Source: Desulfocorpusculum sp964414345
GTDB taxonomy: Bacteria > Desulfobacterota > Desulfocorpusculales > Desulfocorpusculum
NCBI GenBank assembly: GCA_964414345.1
Contig: CAYPWF010000004.1
Location: 29,700-93,699 of the forward strand
Reading direction: 5' to 3'
Length of the DNA: 64,000 bases
Notes under the pieces: generated by a model
Databases searched by the model: none
Seen by the model: the letters and a program-made list of their open reading frames with translations, nothing else
Told to the model about the DNA's origin: nothing
Shown here: piece after piece, positions 33,631 to 42,002 of the stretch
How positions within the stretch are numbered: the first letter of the stretch is position 1
Layout: each line of letters starts with the position of its first letter
Program-made: the position numbers and the translations under genes

Positions 33631-33994
33631 CCTAATTCAAAGACACCCTGTCTTTCGGCTTCGCAGTCTGTTCTGGTTTGAGTCGGAAAATGCCAAAGCT
33701 TAAGGGGGGGCTTGGGGGCTTGAGCCCCCAAAGTCACCGGCTTTGGAGACTTAAGCTACTACCGCCTAAAGGCCTTAGGTTTGGCGGGCCAAACATGCCC
33801 CGTCGAAGGAATTCGACTCGGCAGCCCGCCGCAAACCACCGGCTTCAGACGGTGGTTGTTGAGTCGTAACGGCTAAAACCGCCGACTTCAGTCGGGGGAC
33901 GTGCGCACCCTGCGCCTTCGGCACATACCAAAGTCTTCGCCTGAAGGCGAGGGGTTTTCTGCCATTCCCCGAGTGGGACAACAATCCGGGTTAG
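33631..33994 (+). repeat. MITE-like repeat, copy F, interrupted
   Basis: The left portion (33631-33749) matches the family through CAAAGACACCCTG, GGTTTGAGTCGGAAAATGCC, the hairpin TTGGGGGCTTGAGCCCCCAA (33712-33731) and CACCGGCTTTGGAGA. The right terminus ACAATCCGGGTTAG occurs only at 33981-33994. Some 230 bases of hairpin-rich DNA separate the two, as if another element entered just before the right end. The left hairpin is missing. Confidence 0.7.
33750..33978. repeat. Hairpin cluster resembling IS200/IS605-type ends, no transposase
   Basis: A run of short inverted repeats: TTTGGC/GCCAAA (33780-33793), GTCGAA/TTCGAC (33802-33817), AACCACCG/CGGTGGTT (33834-33857), CCGAC-TTCA-GTCGG (33882-33895) and TCGCC-TGAA-GGCGA (33937-33950). 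The CTTCAG-type loops and short GC-rich stems resemble the subterminal hairpins of IS200/IS605 elements and the palindromic elements derived from them. No TnpA or TnpB sequence is present, so this is at most a relic. Confidence 0.5.
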
Positions 33995-33998
33995 TAGT

Positions 33999-34991
33999 TC
34001 AAGGGCAGGCGCTCTTGATAAGCTTTAGGTGCTGTTGTAGTTCACTGTCCGAGGGATCCAAGGATACGGCTTTTTCAGCACATGCAAGGGCCTCGGCCGC
34101 TCTTCCCATGCGAAAGAGGGCCCAAGCCCTGGCATCCCAAGCCGCGGGGTCTTCCGGATCCCCCTTCACAGCCGCCTCGGCCCAATGAAGGGCCTCTTCA
34201 AGATCCCCCTTGGAACGCCCCAGAAGTTTGGCCAGAAGGGCTGCGGCTCGAGGAGAGCCTGGATCCAACTCCAAAGCCTTCCTGTAGTCCTCTTCAGCCT
34301 TGCCGGTCTCTCCCCTCGCTTCAAGCACAGAGCCCCTGGCCAGCCTGAGCTCCGATGCTTCCGGGGCCATTTGCACAGCTTTGTCCAGGTCTTCCAGTGC
34401 CTCTAGCTCCTGTCCCAAGATGAGATGAACCGTGCCTCTGGACATAAGGGGATCCACCCATTTAGGGGCCATTTCCATGGCTTTGGTGAAATCCTCAAGG
34501 GCCAAGTCATAGTCACCTGAGACCAGGTAGGCATGCCCCCTGGCGTTAAGCACATCGGGCATGTGGGGTTGGATCTCAAGGGCCTTGCTTAGGTCTCTTA
34601 TGGCCTCCTCGTACTGCTCCAAACAGAATCTTGCCAGGCCCCTCACCGCATAAGCCCCTGCCCACTCGGGGTTAAGCTCTATGGCTTTGCTGTAATCTTG
34701 TAAGGCCTGTTCCATCATGCCCAGATTAGCCTTGCACACGCCTCTGTTGTACAAGGCCTGAACCTGTCCAGGATCCAGAGACAATACCCTGGTATAATCA
34801 TCCATGGCACTTTGGTATTGGCCCATGGCGAATCGGGCGCTCCCCCTCTGAAGGAGAATGGATGGATCATCAGGACTCAAGTCCAATGCTCGGCTGAAAT
34901 GAAGCTCCGCCTCTTGAAAACGTCCGGCCTCCATGCACTCCCCCCCAAGGGATATCTCCTCTTGGGCCTTCTCAAGTCTTGCTTCTTCCAT
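33999..34991 (-). CDS. Tetratricopeptide-repeat protein
   Basis: A 330-residue protein composed almost entirely of about eight TPR units. Examples: AELHFSRALDLSPDDPSILL, ALYNRGVCKANLGMMEQAL, AIELNPEWAGAYAVRGLARF, and ALEIQPHMPDVLNARGHAYL; the 34-residue spacing with W/Y-G-A-P consensus is clear. No signal peptide, membrane anchor or enzymatic domain is visible, so it is likely a cytoplasmic protein-interaction scaffold. GGGGGA precedes the ATG. It lies downstream of the fad operon on the same strand, but 90 bp separate them and no functional link is evident. Confidence 0.88.
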   Translation of the reverse strand: MEEARLEKAQEEISLGGECMEAGRFQEAELHFSRALDLSPDDPSILLQRGSARFAMGQYQSAMDDYTRVLSLDPGQVQALYNRGVCKANLGMMEQALQDYSKAIELNPEWAGAYAVRGLARFCLEQYEEAIRDLSKALEIQPHMPDVLNARGHAYLVSGDYDLALEDFTKAMEMAPKWVDPLMSRGTVHLILGQELEALEDLDKAVQMAPEASELRLARGSVLEARGETGKAEEDYRKALELDPGSPRAAALLAKLLGRSKGDLEEALHWAEAAVKGDPEDPAAWDARAWALFRMGRAAEALACAEKAVSLDPSDSELQQHLKLIKSACP

Positions 34992-35081
34992 GGGGTCCCC
35001 CTATAGATTCTTGTTCTTTCCATGTGGCCTCACTAGAGTTTACCCCGGAGTTCTCGCATTATCATCTCCCATCCTAGAATT

Positions 35082-37124
35082 TCAAACATGGAAGTTTTTG
35101 CCCAGGACCTTCTTGCTTACTCCAGCCTGATCCAGGTGCATGGTGATTCCTCCGAGGAAAAAGGGCCACCCAGCCCCCAGGATCATGGCTGTGTCTATGT
35201 CCTTGGGGCTGGCCACCACCCCCTCCTTGAGCATCAGGTCACACTCTGTGCAGAGCACCTCCAGGGTTTCCTCCACAATTTGCTCCCTGGTGCGTTTCAC
35301 AGGAGGATTTTTCCTTTCCCAAAGAGCCACCACTTCAGGGTCTTCACCAAAACCCTTTTCCGTCAGGGTATAGAAGGATTTCTTCCCCGCCTCCACCAAG
35401 CGCACCAGATTTTCGCTAACCGGAAAGCGATCAGGAAACGCAGCATGCATTACCCTGTTCACATGGAGCCCCACTGCAGGACCCACTAGCCCCATCAGGG
35501 TAAACGGCCCCATGGGCATGCCCAAAGAGCGTATTGCCTCATCCACCTCAGTAAAGGAGCTTCCCTCGTCTGCTGCCTTGATTCCCACACCGGTCCAAAC
35601 CGTAAGCAGCCTGTTGACCAGGAACCCAGGGGAATCTTTTACCAGCACTGCGCTCTTCCTAAGTCTCTTGCAAAGTTCGAAGGCTGTAGCCAGAGAAGTT
35701 TGAGATGTGTTGGCAGCCTTTATCACCTCCACAAGGGGCATGACCGAGACTGGATTGAAGAAATGGATGCCTACAACCCTTTCCGGATGCTTCAGCTTGG
35801 AGGCCATCTGCGTCACCGAAAGGGAAGAGGTATTGGTGGCCAAGATACATGACTCGGCTATCACCTCCTCGGCCTCTGCGAACACTTTTTGCTTTATCTC
35901 CATTTGTTCGAAGACCGCCTCCAGCACCAGGCTGCACTCGGCAAAGGGCCCGTAATCCAATGTGGGATGGAGGAGGCTGAAAAGGTAATCAGCCTTGGAG
36001 CGCTCAAGGCGTTTTTTCTGAACCAGCTTGTCCAATTCTTCTCTCACGTGCCGGACTCCCTTTTCAAGGAATTCCTGTTTCACATCCTTCATAACCACAG
36101 GCACCCCCAGGTTCCTAAGAAAAAGGACTGCCAGCTGCGAGGCCATGAGTCCGGCACCTATGAGCCCCACCTTGAAGACCGGGACAGCTTGGGCTTCCGG
36201 GCGGCCTACCTGCTTTTTGACCCTTCTCTGAACCAGGTCAAAGCTATAGACCGAGGCCTTGAACTGGTCAGACACTATGAGCTCGGCCAGGATTTCCGTC
36301 TCTTTTGAAAATCCTTCATCCAGGCTCCACCCGAGGCTTCCCTCCAGCAGCTCCAGGGCCTTGTAAGGAGCCTTGGGGGCGTTTCTGACCCTCTCCCACA
36401 CAAAACTCCGGGCCTTTTCAAGTGCTTGACTGGCTGATGAGTTGTCTGGGGCTTTTCTTTGGGGTTTCTCAGTCCCCTCCAGAAGCCCCATGGTGAACTT
36501 GATGGTCTCGTCCAGGAACTCAACGGGCTCAAAGAGCTTGTCGGCCAGTCCCATATCAAAGGCCTGGGAGCCGTTGAGCATCCGGTTCTGGCTTAGGGGA
36601 TTAGTTATGATCAGTTGCAGGGCGTTTTCCATGCCCACAAGGCGGGGGGTCAACTGGGTGCCGCCCCAGCCTGGGACCAAACCGATGAAACACTCTGGGA
36701 AAGCCACTGCCGGGACACCGCTGGAAATGGTCCTGTACTTGCAATGAAGAGCTATCTCAAGTCCTCCCCCCATACAGGCGCCGTTTATGGCGGCCACTGT
36801 TGGATAAGGCAGTTCCATGATCCTTCTGAAGGCCGAGTGGCCTTGTTTCCCAGCCTCCAAAGCTTGCTCAAGGGAGCTGATGCTGCCTGCATCGGTGAGG
36901 TCTGCCCCCACGCAGAAGATGTAAGGTTTTCCTGTTATTATGAGGGCTCGAACCAAGGGATCCGCCTCAATCTTGTCCAAAGCCCGGTTAAGGCTTTCCA
37001 GAGCCCCTGCCCCAAGGGTGTTGGGCTTGCGGTAATCCTCCCCGTTGTCCATTGTTAGAATAGCTATTCTGCCGCAAGGGGAATCGTAAAAGCTCGGATA
37101 GAAATTGGTTACCAGCTCGGCCAT
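35082..37124 (-). CDS. Bifunctional enoyl-CoA hydratase / 3-hydroxyacyl-CoA dehydrogenase (FadB-like)
   Basis: A 680-residue multifunctional beta-oxidation enzyme: hydration of enoyl-CoA, then NAD-dependent oxidation of 3-hydroxyacyl-CoA. The N-terminal crotonase domain has the oxyanion-hole string GACMGGGLEIALHC and acidic residues in AFPECFIGLVPGWGGTQ. The dehydrogenase domain begins near residue 330 with GLIGAGLMASQLA (NAD), contains ATNTSSLSVT and VVGIHFFNPVSVMPLVEV (catalytic His) and ends with the two helical C-terminal units. It is the third gene of the minus-strand operon after the acyl-CoA dehydrogenase and thiolase, completing the spiral. Confidence 0.94.
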   Translation of the reverse strand: MAELVTNFYPSFYDSPCGRIAILTMDNGEDYRKPNTLGAGALESLNRALDKIEADPLVRALIITGKPYIFCVGADLTDAGSISSLEQALEAGKQGHSAFRRIMELPYPTVAAINGACMGGGLEIALHCKYRTISSGVPAVAFPECFIGLVPGWGGTQLTPRLVGMENALQLIITNPLSQNRMLNGSQAFDMGLADKLFEPVEFLDETIKFTMGLLEGTEKPQRKAPDNSSASQALEKARSFVWERVRNAPKAPYKALELLEGSLGWSLDEGFSKETEILAELIVSDQFKASVYSFDLVQRRVKKQVGRPEAQAVPVFKVGLIGAGLMASQLAVLFLRNLGVPVVMKDVKQEFLEKGVRHVREELDKLVQKKRLERSKADYLFSLLHPTLDYGPFAECSLVLEAVFEQMEIKQKVFAEAEEVIAESCILATNTSSLSVTQMASKLKHPERVVGIHFFNPVSVMPLVEVIKAANTSQTSLATAFELCKRLRKSAVLVKDSPGFLVNRLLTVWTGVGIKAADEGSSFTEVDEAIRSLGMPMGPFTLMGLVGPAVGLHVNRVMHAAFPDRFPVSENLVRLVEAGKKSFYTLTEKGFGEDPEVVALWERKNPPVKRTREQIVEETLEVLCTECDLMLKEGVVASPKDIDTAMILGAGWPFFLGGITMHLDQAGVSKKVLGKNFHV

Positions 37125-37180
37125 AAGACTTGCTCCTTTCTATGGAAACTCGGCTTGGGTCTTGCTTTCCTGGGCCTGGA

Positions 37181-38362
37181 CTAAGCCTGGAGGTTTTCCC
37201 ATATCACAGTTCCGCCCTGCCCCAGCCCCACACACATAGTAGTCATCCCGTAACGAACTTGTGGCCTTTCCCCAAAAAGGTGCATCAGGTGCGCCATGAG
37301 CCTGGGCCCGGAGGCAGCCAAAGGATGCCCGAAGGCAATGGCTCCACCCCACGGGTTCAGCCTTGGATCCTCCTCCTCCAGACCGAATTCTTTCATGAAA
37401 ACTATGCACTGAACCGCAAAGGCTTCGTTGAGCTCTATAAGCCCTATATCCTTCATGGAAAGCCCCGCGGTCTTCAAAGCCTTGTGCGTAGCGGGAATGG
37501 GTCCCAGGCCCATGACCTCCGGCCTTACACCTGCATACGCAAAGGAAACCAGTCGCATTTTGGGCTTCAAGCCCAGCTCTAGGGCCTTGTCCAAGCTCAT
37601 GAGAAGGCAGCCTGCAGCCCCGTCGTTGAGCCCTGACGAATTCCCGGCAGTCACCTTCCCCTGGATTCTAAAAGGAGTCTTCAGGTCCCGAAGCCCCTCC
37701 AGCGTGGTATCGGGCCTGGGCTGCTGGTCCCTGTCCGCCACTGCCCAGCCCTCTTTTGTGTACACGGTCATGGGAACTATGGTGCGGTTGATCTTGCCTT
37801 CTTGGATTGCTTTGGCAGCTTTGCGCTGGCTCCACAGAGCGTACTTGTCCGCCTGTTCCTTGGTTATTTCAGGGAACATATCAAAAAGGTTTTCTGCCGT
37901 GGATCCCATAACCAGTGCCGAGGGATCCACCAGCTTCTCCGCCAAAAAGCGCGGATTGGGATCTGCCGTGGCTCCCATGGGGTGGTGCCCCATGTGCTCC
38001 ACCCCTCCTGCAATGGCTATGTCGCAGGCTCCTAGAGCGATCTCTGCAGCGGCGGTGGTCACCGCTGTCATACCTCCGGCGCACATGCGGTCAACAGCGC
38101 ATCCCGAGGTGCTGGCAGGGAGGCCGGCCAGTATCGCAGTAACGCGTCCTATGGTCAGCCCCTGGTCCTTCTCCTGAGTTGTGGCGCCCCACACATTCTC
38201 CTCCACCATATCAGGCTGTACCTGGGGATTCCTCCTAAGCAGCTCCCTTATTACCTTGACCACCATGTCGTCTGCGCGGGTCTGCCAAAAAATTCCCTTT
38301 TCACCTGCTTTTCCAAAGGCTGTTCTGCAGGAGTCCACCATTACCACGTCTCTTGCTTTCAT
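37181..38362 (-). CDS. Acetyl-CoA acyltransferase (3-ketoacyl-CoA thiolase)
   Basis: A 393-residue thiolase that cleaves 3-ketoacyl-CoA with CoA to acetyl-CoA and a shortened acyl-CoA. The nucleophile Cys is in CAVDRMCAGGMTAV, the His in GGAIAFGHPLAASGPRL, and the second Cys in TMCVGLGQGG. I take the ATG at 38362 (MKARDVVMVDSCRTAFGK), which fits the family; longer in-frame sequence upstream has no family match. It sits between the acyl-CoA dehydrogenase and the FadB-like gene, and probably works with them as a FadA equivalent. Confidence 0.95.
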   Translation of the reverse strand: MKARDVVMVDSCRTAFGKAGEKGIFWQTRADDMVVKVIRELLRRNPQVQPDMVEENVWGATTQEKDQGLTIGRVTAILAGLPASTSGCAVDRMCAGGMTAVTTAAAEIALGACDIAIAGGVEHMGHHPMGATADPNPRFLAEKLVDPSALVMGSTAENLFDMFPEITKEQADKYALWSQRKAAKAIQEGKINRTIVPMTVYTKEGWAVADRDQQPRPDTTLEGLRDLKTPFRIQGKVTAGNSSGLNDGAAGCLLMSLDKALELGLKPKMRLVSFAYAGVRPEVMGLGPIPATHKALKTAGLSMKDIGLIELNEAFAVQCIVFMKEFGLEEEDPRLNPWGGAIAFGHPLAASGPRLMAHLMHLFGERPQVRYGMTTMCVGLGQGGTVIWENLQA

Positions 38363-38468
38363 GGGCTGGTCCTCCCATTTGGGGTTCAGTGGCCCTGGGG
38401 CCTTCCTGGAAGGGGCCCCAGGGGTTTGAGCATGTGCAAGGTTTTGAGGTTCATTCCTGATTATGAGC

Positions 38469-38517
38469 CCAGGCCGGACTGGTTGGGGGCTGCAGCTGCA
38501 GCCCCCAATATGCCTGG
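38469..38517. repeat. Perfect 26-bp palindrome within a cruciform
   Basis: Bases 38483-38508 read identically on both strands (TTGGGGGC, a TGCAGCTGCA core, then GCCCCCAA), and CCAGGC (38469-38474) and GCCTGG (38512-38517) add an outer stem. It lies in the 282-bp gap between the acyl-CoA dehydrogenase and the thiolase. The core resembles the hairpin of the dispersed repeats. Role unknown. Confidence 0.8.
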
Positions 38518-38644
38518 CCCTATCCGGTTTCAAGAGAAGACCGGCTCTCGAATGGTAAATCAGGGTTTCCTGGAGCTTGAGTCATTTGATCCCTGGGTGC
38601 CGTAATCTCAGCCTGTATTAACCACCGATCCTGAACAATTCAGG

Positions 38645-40504
38645 TTAGGCCGCTGAAAAAGCAGTCTCTGGGATCTCCAAGGGAGATCTGTCCGAAGACT
38701 TTATCACCTGGGCCTTGGCCTGACTCAAGGCAAGAAAAGTGTTGGCAAAGTACCGGGCTGAGGATATCTTTCCCACATAATAGGAAGCCTCACGGTTCTC
38801 CTCTGAAAAGGCGGCCATGGCTTCCTGAGACACCCCCTTCTCCGCAGCCAAAGCCTGGAGTTTTTCATTGGCGATTTTGGCTTGCCAAAGCAGTTGCCAG
38901 CCTATTACCAAGTCTCCGAAGAGTTCCAGGAAGGGGCAGGCATAAAGCACCGGCACGGTCAGGTCCTCCCTGGCTTTGGTGGCAAAGAACATGGCCACCT
39001 CGGCCACAGCGTTTTTGGCCTTATCCAGCAGTGAGATCTCTGTGCCAAGGATTGGATGGTCTTTGGAGGACTCTACAAACTGGCTCACCTCACCCAGGAA
39101 GCTCATAAATACCATGCCTTTGCCCATCCCTAGTTTGCGAGCCACAAGGTCCAGGGCCTGAATGCCATTGGTACCCTCATATATGGAGGAGATTTTTATA
39201 TCCCTCAAAAACTGCTCCACAGGATATTCCCGGATGTACCCGTAGCCTCCATGCACCTGAAGCGCCGTCTCTACCACCCTAAAACCCATGTCGGTGCTGT
39301 AGGCCTTGACAACCGGGGTTAGCAAATCCACGAAACCCATCCAGCGGCTTCGCTCAGCATCGCTTTCGGCCGTGCGGGCCCGATCAGTGCAATAGGCCAC
39401 AAAGTAAATCATGCCCCGTACCCCTTCGGTTATGCTTTTCATGTACATGAGCATTCGTCTTACATCGGGGTGCCTGATTATAGGTACTCGGGGCGCTTCC
39501 GGATTTCTGAACTCCCTTATGTCCGAGCCCTGAATTCTTTCCCTGGCATACTTGAGGGCATGCAGATAAGCTGTGGAAGCAATAGCCAAACCCTGGAGGC
39601 CGACTCCTATGCGGGCCTCGTTCATCATCTGGAACATTATGCGCATGCCCTCGTTTTCTTCACCCAATAATTCCCCTATGCAGCGACCCTCGTCACCGAA
39701 GTTGAGCACGCAAGTGGGCGAGCCGTGAAGGCCCATCTTGTGCTCAATTCCCCCCACGTGAATGTCATTGGGTTCCCCCAAGGAGCCGTCAGGGTTTACC
39801 CTTATCTTGGGCACAATGAACAAAGAGATGCCCTTGGTGCCCGCAGGAGCCCCCTCTATTCTGGCCAAGACCGGATGGATAATGTTTTCAGTGAGGTTGT
39901 GATTCCCGTCCGTGATGAAGATCTTGGTGCCTGTGATGGAAAAAGTCCCGTCCGGGTTCCTCTTGGCACTCGTCTTGAGAGCCCCTACGTCGCTTCCGGC
40001 TTGCGGCTCGGTCAAACACATGGTGCCGGCCCATTCCCCGGAAAACATCTTAAGCATGTATTTTTCTTTTTGTTCCGGAGTGCCGTAATTCTCTATGAGT
40101 CTGGCGGCCCCGTGGGTCAGACCGGGGAATGTGGTGAATGCCGGATTGGCAGCCACGAAGTACTCGTTGCAAGCAATGCCCAAGACCGAAGGCATGCCTT
40201 GGCCCCCCACATCAGGAGACTCGCTCATGGCTATCCAGCCGCCTTCGGTGTAAAGTTTCCAGGCCTTGTGAAATGCCTCAGGTACAGTGACCAAGTCCCC
40301 GTCCCTCTTGGCTCCTTCCCTGTCCCCCAGCACATTGGTAGGCATGATGTCGTTCACGGCCAGCTTTTGGGCCTCTCGGAGCGTCATCTCAAAAATGTCT
40401 TTGGAGAAATCCGCGTAGAGCGGATACTTGCAAAGCTCTTCCACCTTCAATTGCTCGAAGAGCACAAAAGCCGCATCCTGCTCATCCACCAGTAGGTTCG
40501 CCAT
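38645..40504 (-). CDS. Acyl-CoA dehydrogenase with C-terminal extension (FadE/DmdC type)
   Basis: A 619-residue acyl-CoA dehydrogenase of the longer bacterial type. FAD/CoA-binding strings are MCLTEPQAGSDVGALKTSA and VHGGYGYIREYPVEQFLRD, and the catalytic Glu position is retained in SSIYEGTNGIQAL. About 150 residues follow the catalytic domain, as in the DmdC/FadE5 group, with unusually long N-terminal and C-terminal helices. It is the first gene of the minus-strand fatty-acid operon, 140 bp before the thiolase, and sits just downstream of the putative operator and promoter. Likely substrate is medium/long-chain acyl-CoA; specificity is inferred. Confidence 0.94.
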   Translation of the reverse strand: MANLLVDEQDAAFVLFEQLKVEELCKYPLYADFSKDIFEMTLREAQKLAVNDIMPTNVLGDREGAKRDGDLVTVPEAFHKAWKLYTEGGWIAMSESPDVGGQGMPSVLGIACNEYFVAANPAFTTFPGLTHGAARLIENYGTPEQKEKYMLKMFSGEWAGTMCLTEPQAGSDVGALKTSAKRNPDGTFSITGTKIFITDGNHNLTENIIHPVLARIEGAPAGTKGISLFIVPKIRVNPDGSLGEPNDIHVGGIEHKMGLHGSPTCVLNFGDEGRCIGELLGEENEGMRIMFQMMNEARIGVGLQGLAIASTAYLHALKYARERIQGSDIREFRNPEAPRVPIIRHPDVRRMLMYMKSITEGVRGMIYFVAYCTDRARTAESDAERSRWMGFVDLLTPVVKAYSTDMGFRVVETALQVHGGYGYIREYPVEQFLRDIKISSIYEGTNGIQALDLVARKLGMGKGMVFMSFLGEVSQFVESSKDHPILGTEISLLDKAKNAVAEVAMFFATKAREDLTVPVLYACPFLELFGDLVIGWQLLWQAKIANEKLQALAAEKGVSQEAMAAFSEENREASYYVGKISSARYFANTFLALSQAKAQVIKSSDRSPLEIPETAFSAA

Positions 40505-40597
40505 GCCGCTTCCCTCCTTGTCTCCTTTTGAGTTCTGTGTGGAGCCCTCTTGCCCCTCGGTTCAGAGCCGTTCTTGCAGGGGAACTAGTCCGGGATT

Positions 40598-40660
40598 TGA
40601 ATGACTGAATCATCATTCAGTAACGTGCGCACCCTATCATGAACCCCTGGGAGCTGTCAA
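40598..40660 (-). promoter_or_regulatory. Putative promoter and TetR-type operator of the fatty-acid operon
   Basis: Minus-strand TTGACA (complement of 40655-40660) is followed after 18 bases by TAGGGT (40631-40636). Downstream, over the expected start site, lie two nested inverted repeats: ACTGAAT-N4-ATTCAGT (40604-40621) and TGAATGA-N8-TCATTCA (40598-40619). TGAATGA/TCATTCA half-sites match those known for Bacillus FadR (TetR family), whose usual spacer is four bases. The layout suits repression of beta-oxidation genes; the regulator is not encoded here. Confidence 0.55.
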
Positions 40661-40923
40661 CAGCTCAATACTTGGCTTTCACAACTGGTTAATATTGCGA
40701 ATTATTTTGTCCATATTGTGGCAGAAATTGATTCGGACTCGAAAAGGGTATGACTTTCTTTAGCCCGGATTCGACTTGGAGCATGTAAAGGTTTGAAGAC
40801 AGGACTTGAGGGAAAGGCCGCTTCCCGAGAAAAGCGACCCGAATCGGCCAAGAATCCGGATTCACTTTGAGCTTGTGCTTGCAAGCTTGAGGAGTATTTG
40901 CTATTGATGCCTACTTGTGATCA

Positions 40924-41349
40924 ATGGGGAGGGAGGAAGAGGTGGGAAGGCAGGAAAGGCGCCGAGAGGCCCGCTCAGCCCTGAAGGCTCGGGTGCGATT
41001 CAGGATCGTGAGGCAGGGACCGGATATGAAGGTTTCAGAGCCCTTGGAAGGGAAAGTGAGGGACCTTGCCCTGCACGGCATATCCATGGAGACCAATCAG
41101 ATAGTGGCCGATGGACTTCACATCTCTTACGACCGCCACCCAGCCGAGCGCAATAGAATTTTCCTCCAGGTGCAGGTGCCGGAGGTGGGAACGATTAAGG
41201 CCGTAGGGGAAACGGTTTGGTATGAGAGGATAACGCCTGGAGAGTCTCGTTTTGTAGTAGGCCTTCGTTTTGTGGAGGTTTCAAAGGAAGACAGGGCTTT
41301 GCTAAGCCGGTATCTCTCTGGCGGAAAGGCCGAATTTCGGGGAAGGTAG
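40924..41349 (+). CDS. PilZ domain protein
   Basis: A 141-residue soluble protein with a PilZ-like domain, which binds cyclic-di-GMP. The Arg-rich segment RRREARSALKARVRF supplies the RxxxR motif near residues 12-17, and DLALHGISME replaces the usual D/NxSxxG. The C-terminal barrel continues with VVGLRFVEVSKEDRALL. Because the second motif has Ala for Ser, c-di-GMP binding is probable but not certain. It lies alone upstream of the sulfate-reduction locus, divergent from the fad operon. No clear ribosome-binding site was seen; an in-frame GTG at 40939 is the alternative start. Confidence 0.75.
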   Translation: MGREEEVGRQERRREARSALKARVRFRIVRQGPDMKVSEPLEGKVRDLALHGISMETNQIVADGLHISYDRHPAERNRIFLQVQVPEVGTIKAVGETVWYERITPGESRFVVGLRFVEVSKEDRALLSRYLSGGKAEFRGR

Positions 41350-42002
41350 TGTTGGAAAAAACAACATATGTTGAAGAGCTCTACAGGAAAGCCAAGGGCT
41401 TATATTTTTAAAAGTTTAAGGGGGGGTGTAGGATATCACTACACTTTTATGAGGGGGGCTTGGGGAGGCCCTGGGGGGTCAATTCTAATGATTGCAGATA
41501 GTTGAACACGTGGCCCACCATGGGTACGAGACTTGCAAGTATTTAGCGCAAACTAAGGCTTTTCTGGGAGGGGCCGGACCTGTTGGAGTGGAGGTGGTTT
41601 TCTGAACCGGAGGCTGTGCTATAGAAGGCTGCAGAAGTATCTGGGGCGGATGCAGGGGTTGGGGCGGAAGAAACAGGAGGAGGCGGCAGTAGAGCTGACT
41701 TGGTGAGGCTGGGATTAGACTAAGCTGCTTGAGCTGAGATTCGTGCTGAAAGTGGGGGCCGGGCTAAGGGCCTGGCCCAAGGCAGAGCAGGGCTTCTTGA
41801 GGGCTTTGCGGAGGATGGGTTCGGTCTCTCCTGATTTTCTTTTTGAGAGTGGAGTCGGGGCAAAGGGCGGCTGATCCGGACAGGTAAACGGCAGCCCGGG
41901 TCAGAGGAAAGGGAGCCGCTTTGCCCTGTGATCCATTTTTTGGAAGCCCCGTGGCAAAGAAGTTTTCCCAAAATCCAGAGACGAGGGAAAGGAGAGGTGG
42001 AT
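41350..42002. other. 653-bp leader region of the sulfate-reduction locus
   Basis: No gene is supported here. Near its left edge is a perfect 12-bp palindrome CAACATATGTTG (41362-41373) preceded by TGTTG, and a 6-bp inverted repeat GTGTAG/CTACAC (41426-41444) followed by TTTTAT that might end the PilZ transcript. The remainder has no convincing promoter pair. A ribosome-binding site for sat (GGAGAGGTGG) lies at the right end. Confidence 0.4.

Noticed and set aside
32684..33994. Direct repeats around the metallo-beta-lactamase gene as a possible CRISPR or composite transposon
   Set aside because: Only two copies spaced over 1 kb with a gene between; no short regular repeat-spacer units and no transposase, so neither label is supported.
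40702..40884. Short minus-strand frame between the fad promoter and the PilZ gene
   Set aside because: Low-information sequence with no ribosome-binding site; the region also contains a TTTAGCCCGGATTCG string that weakly resembles an inverted repeat end, but too little is left to call a repeat copy.
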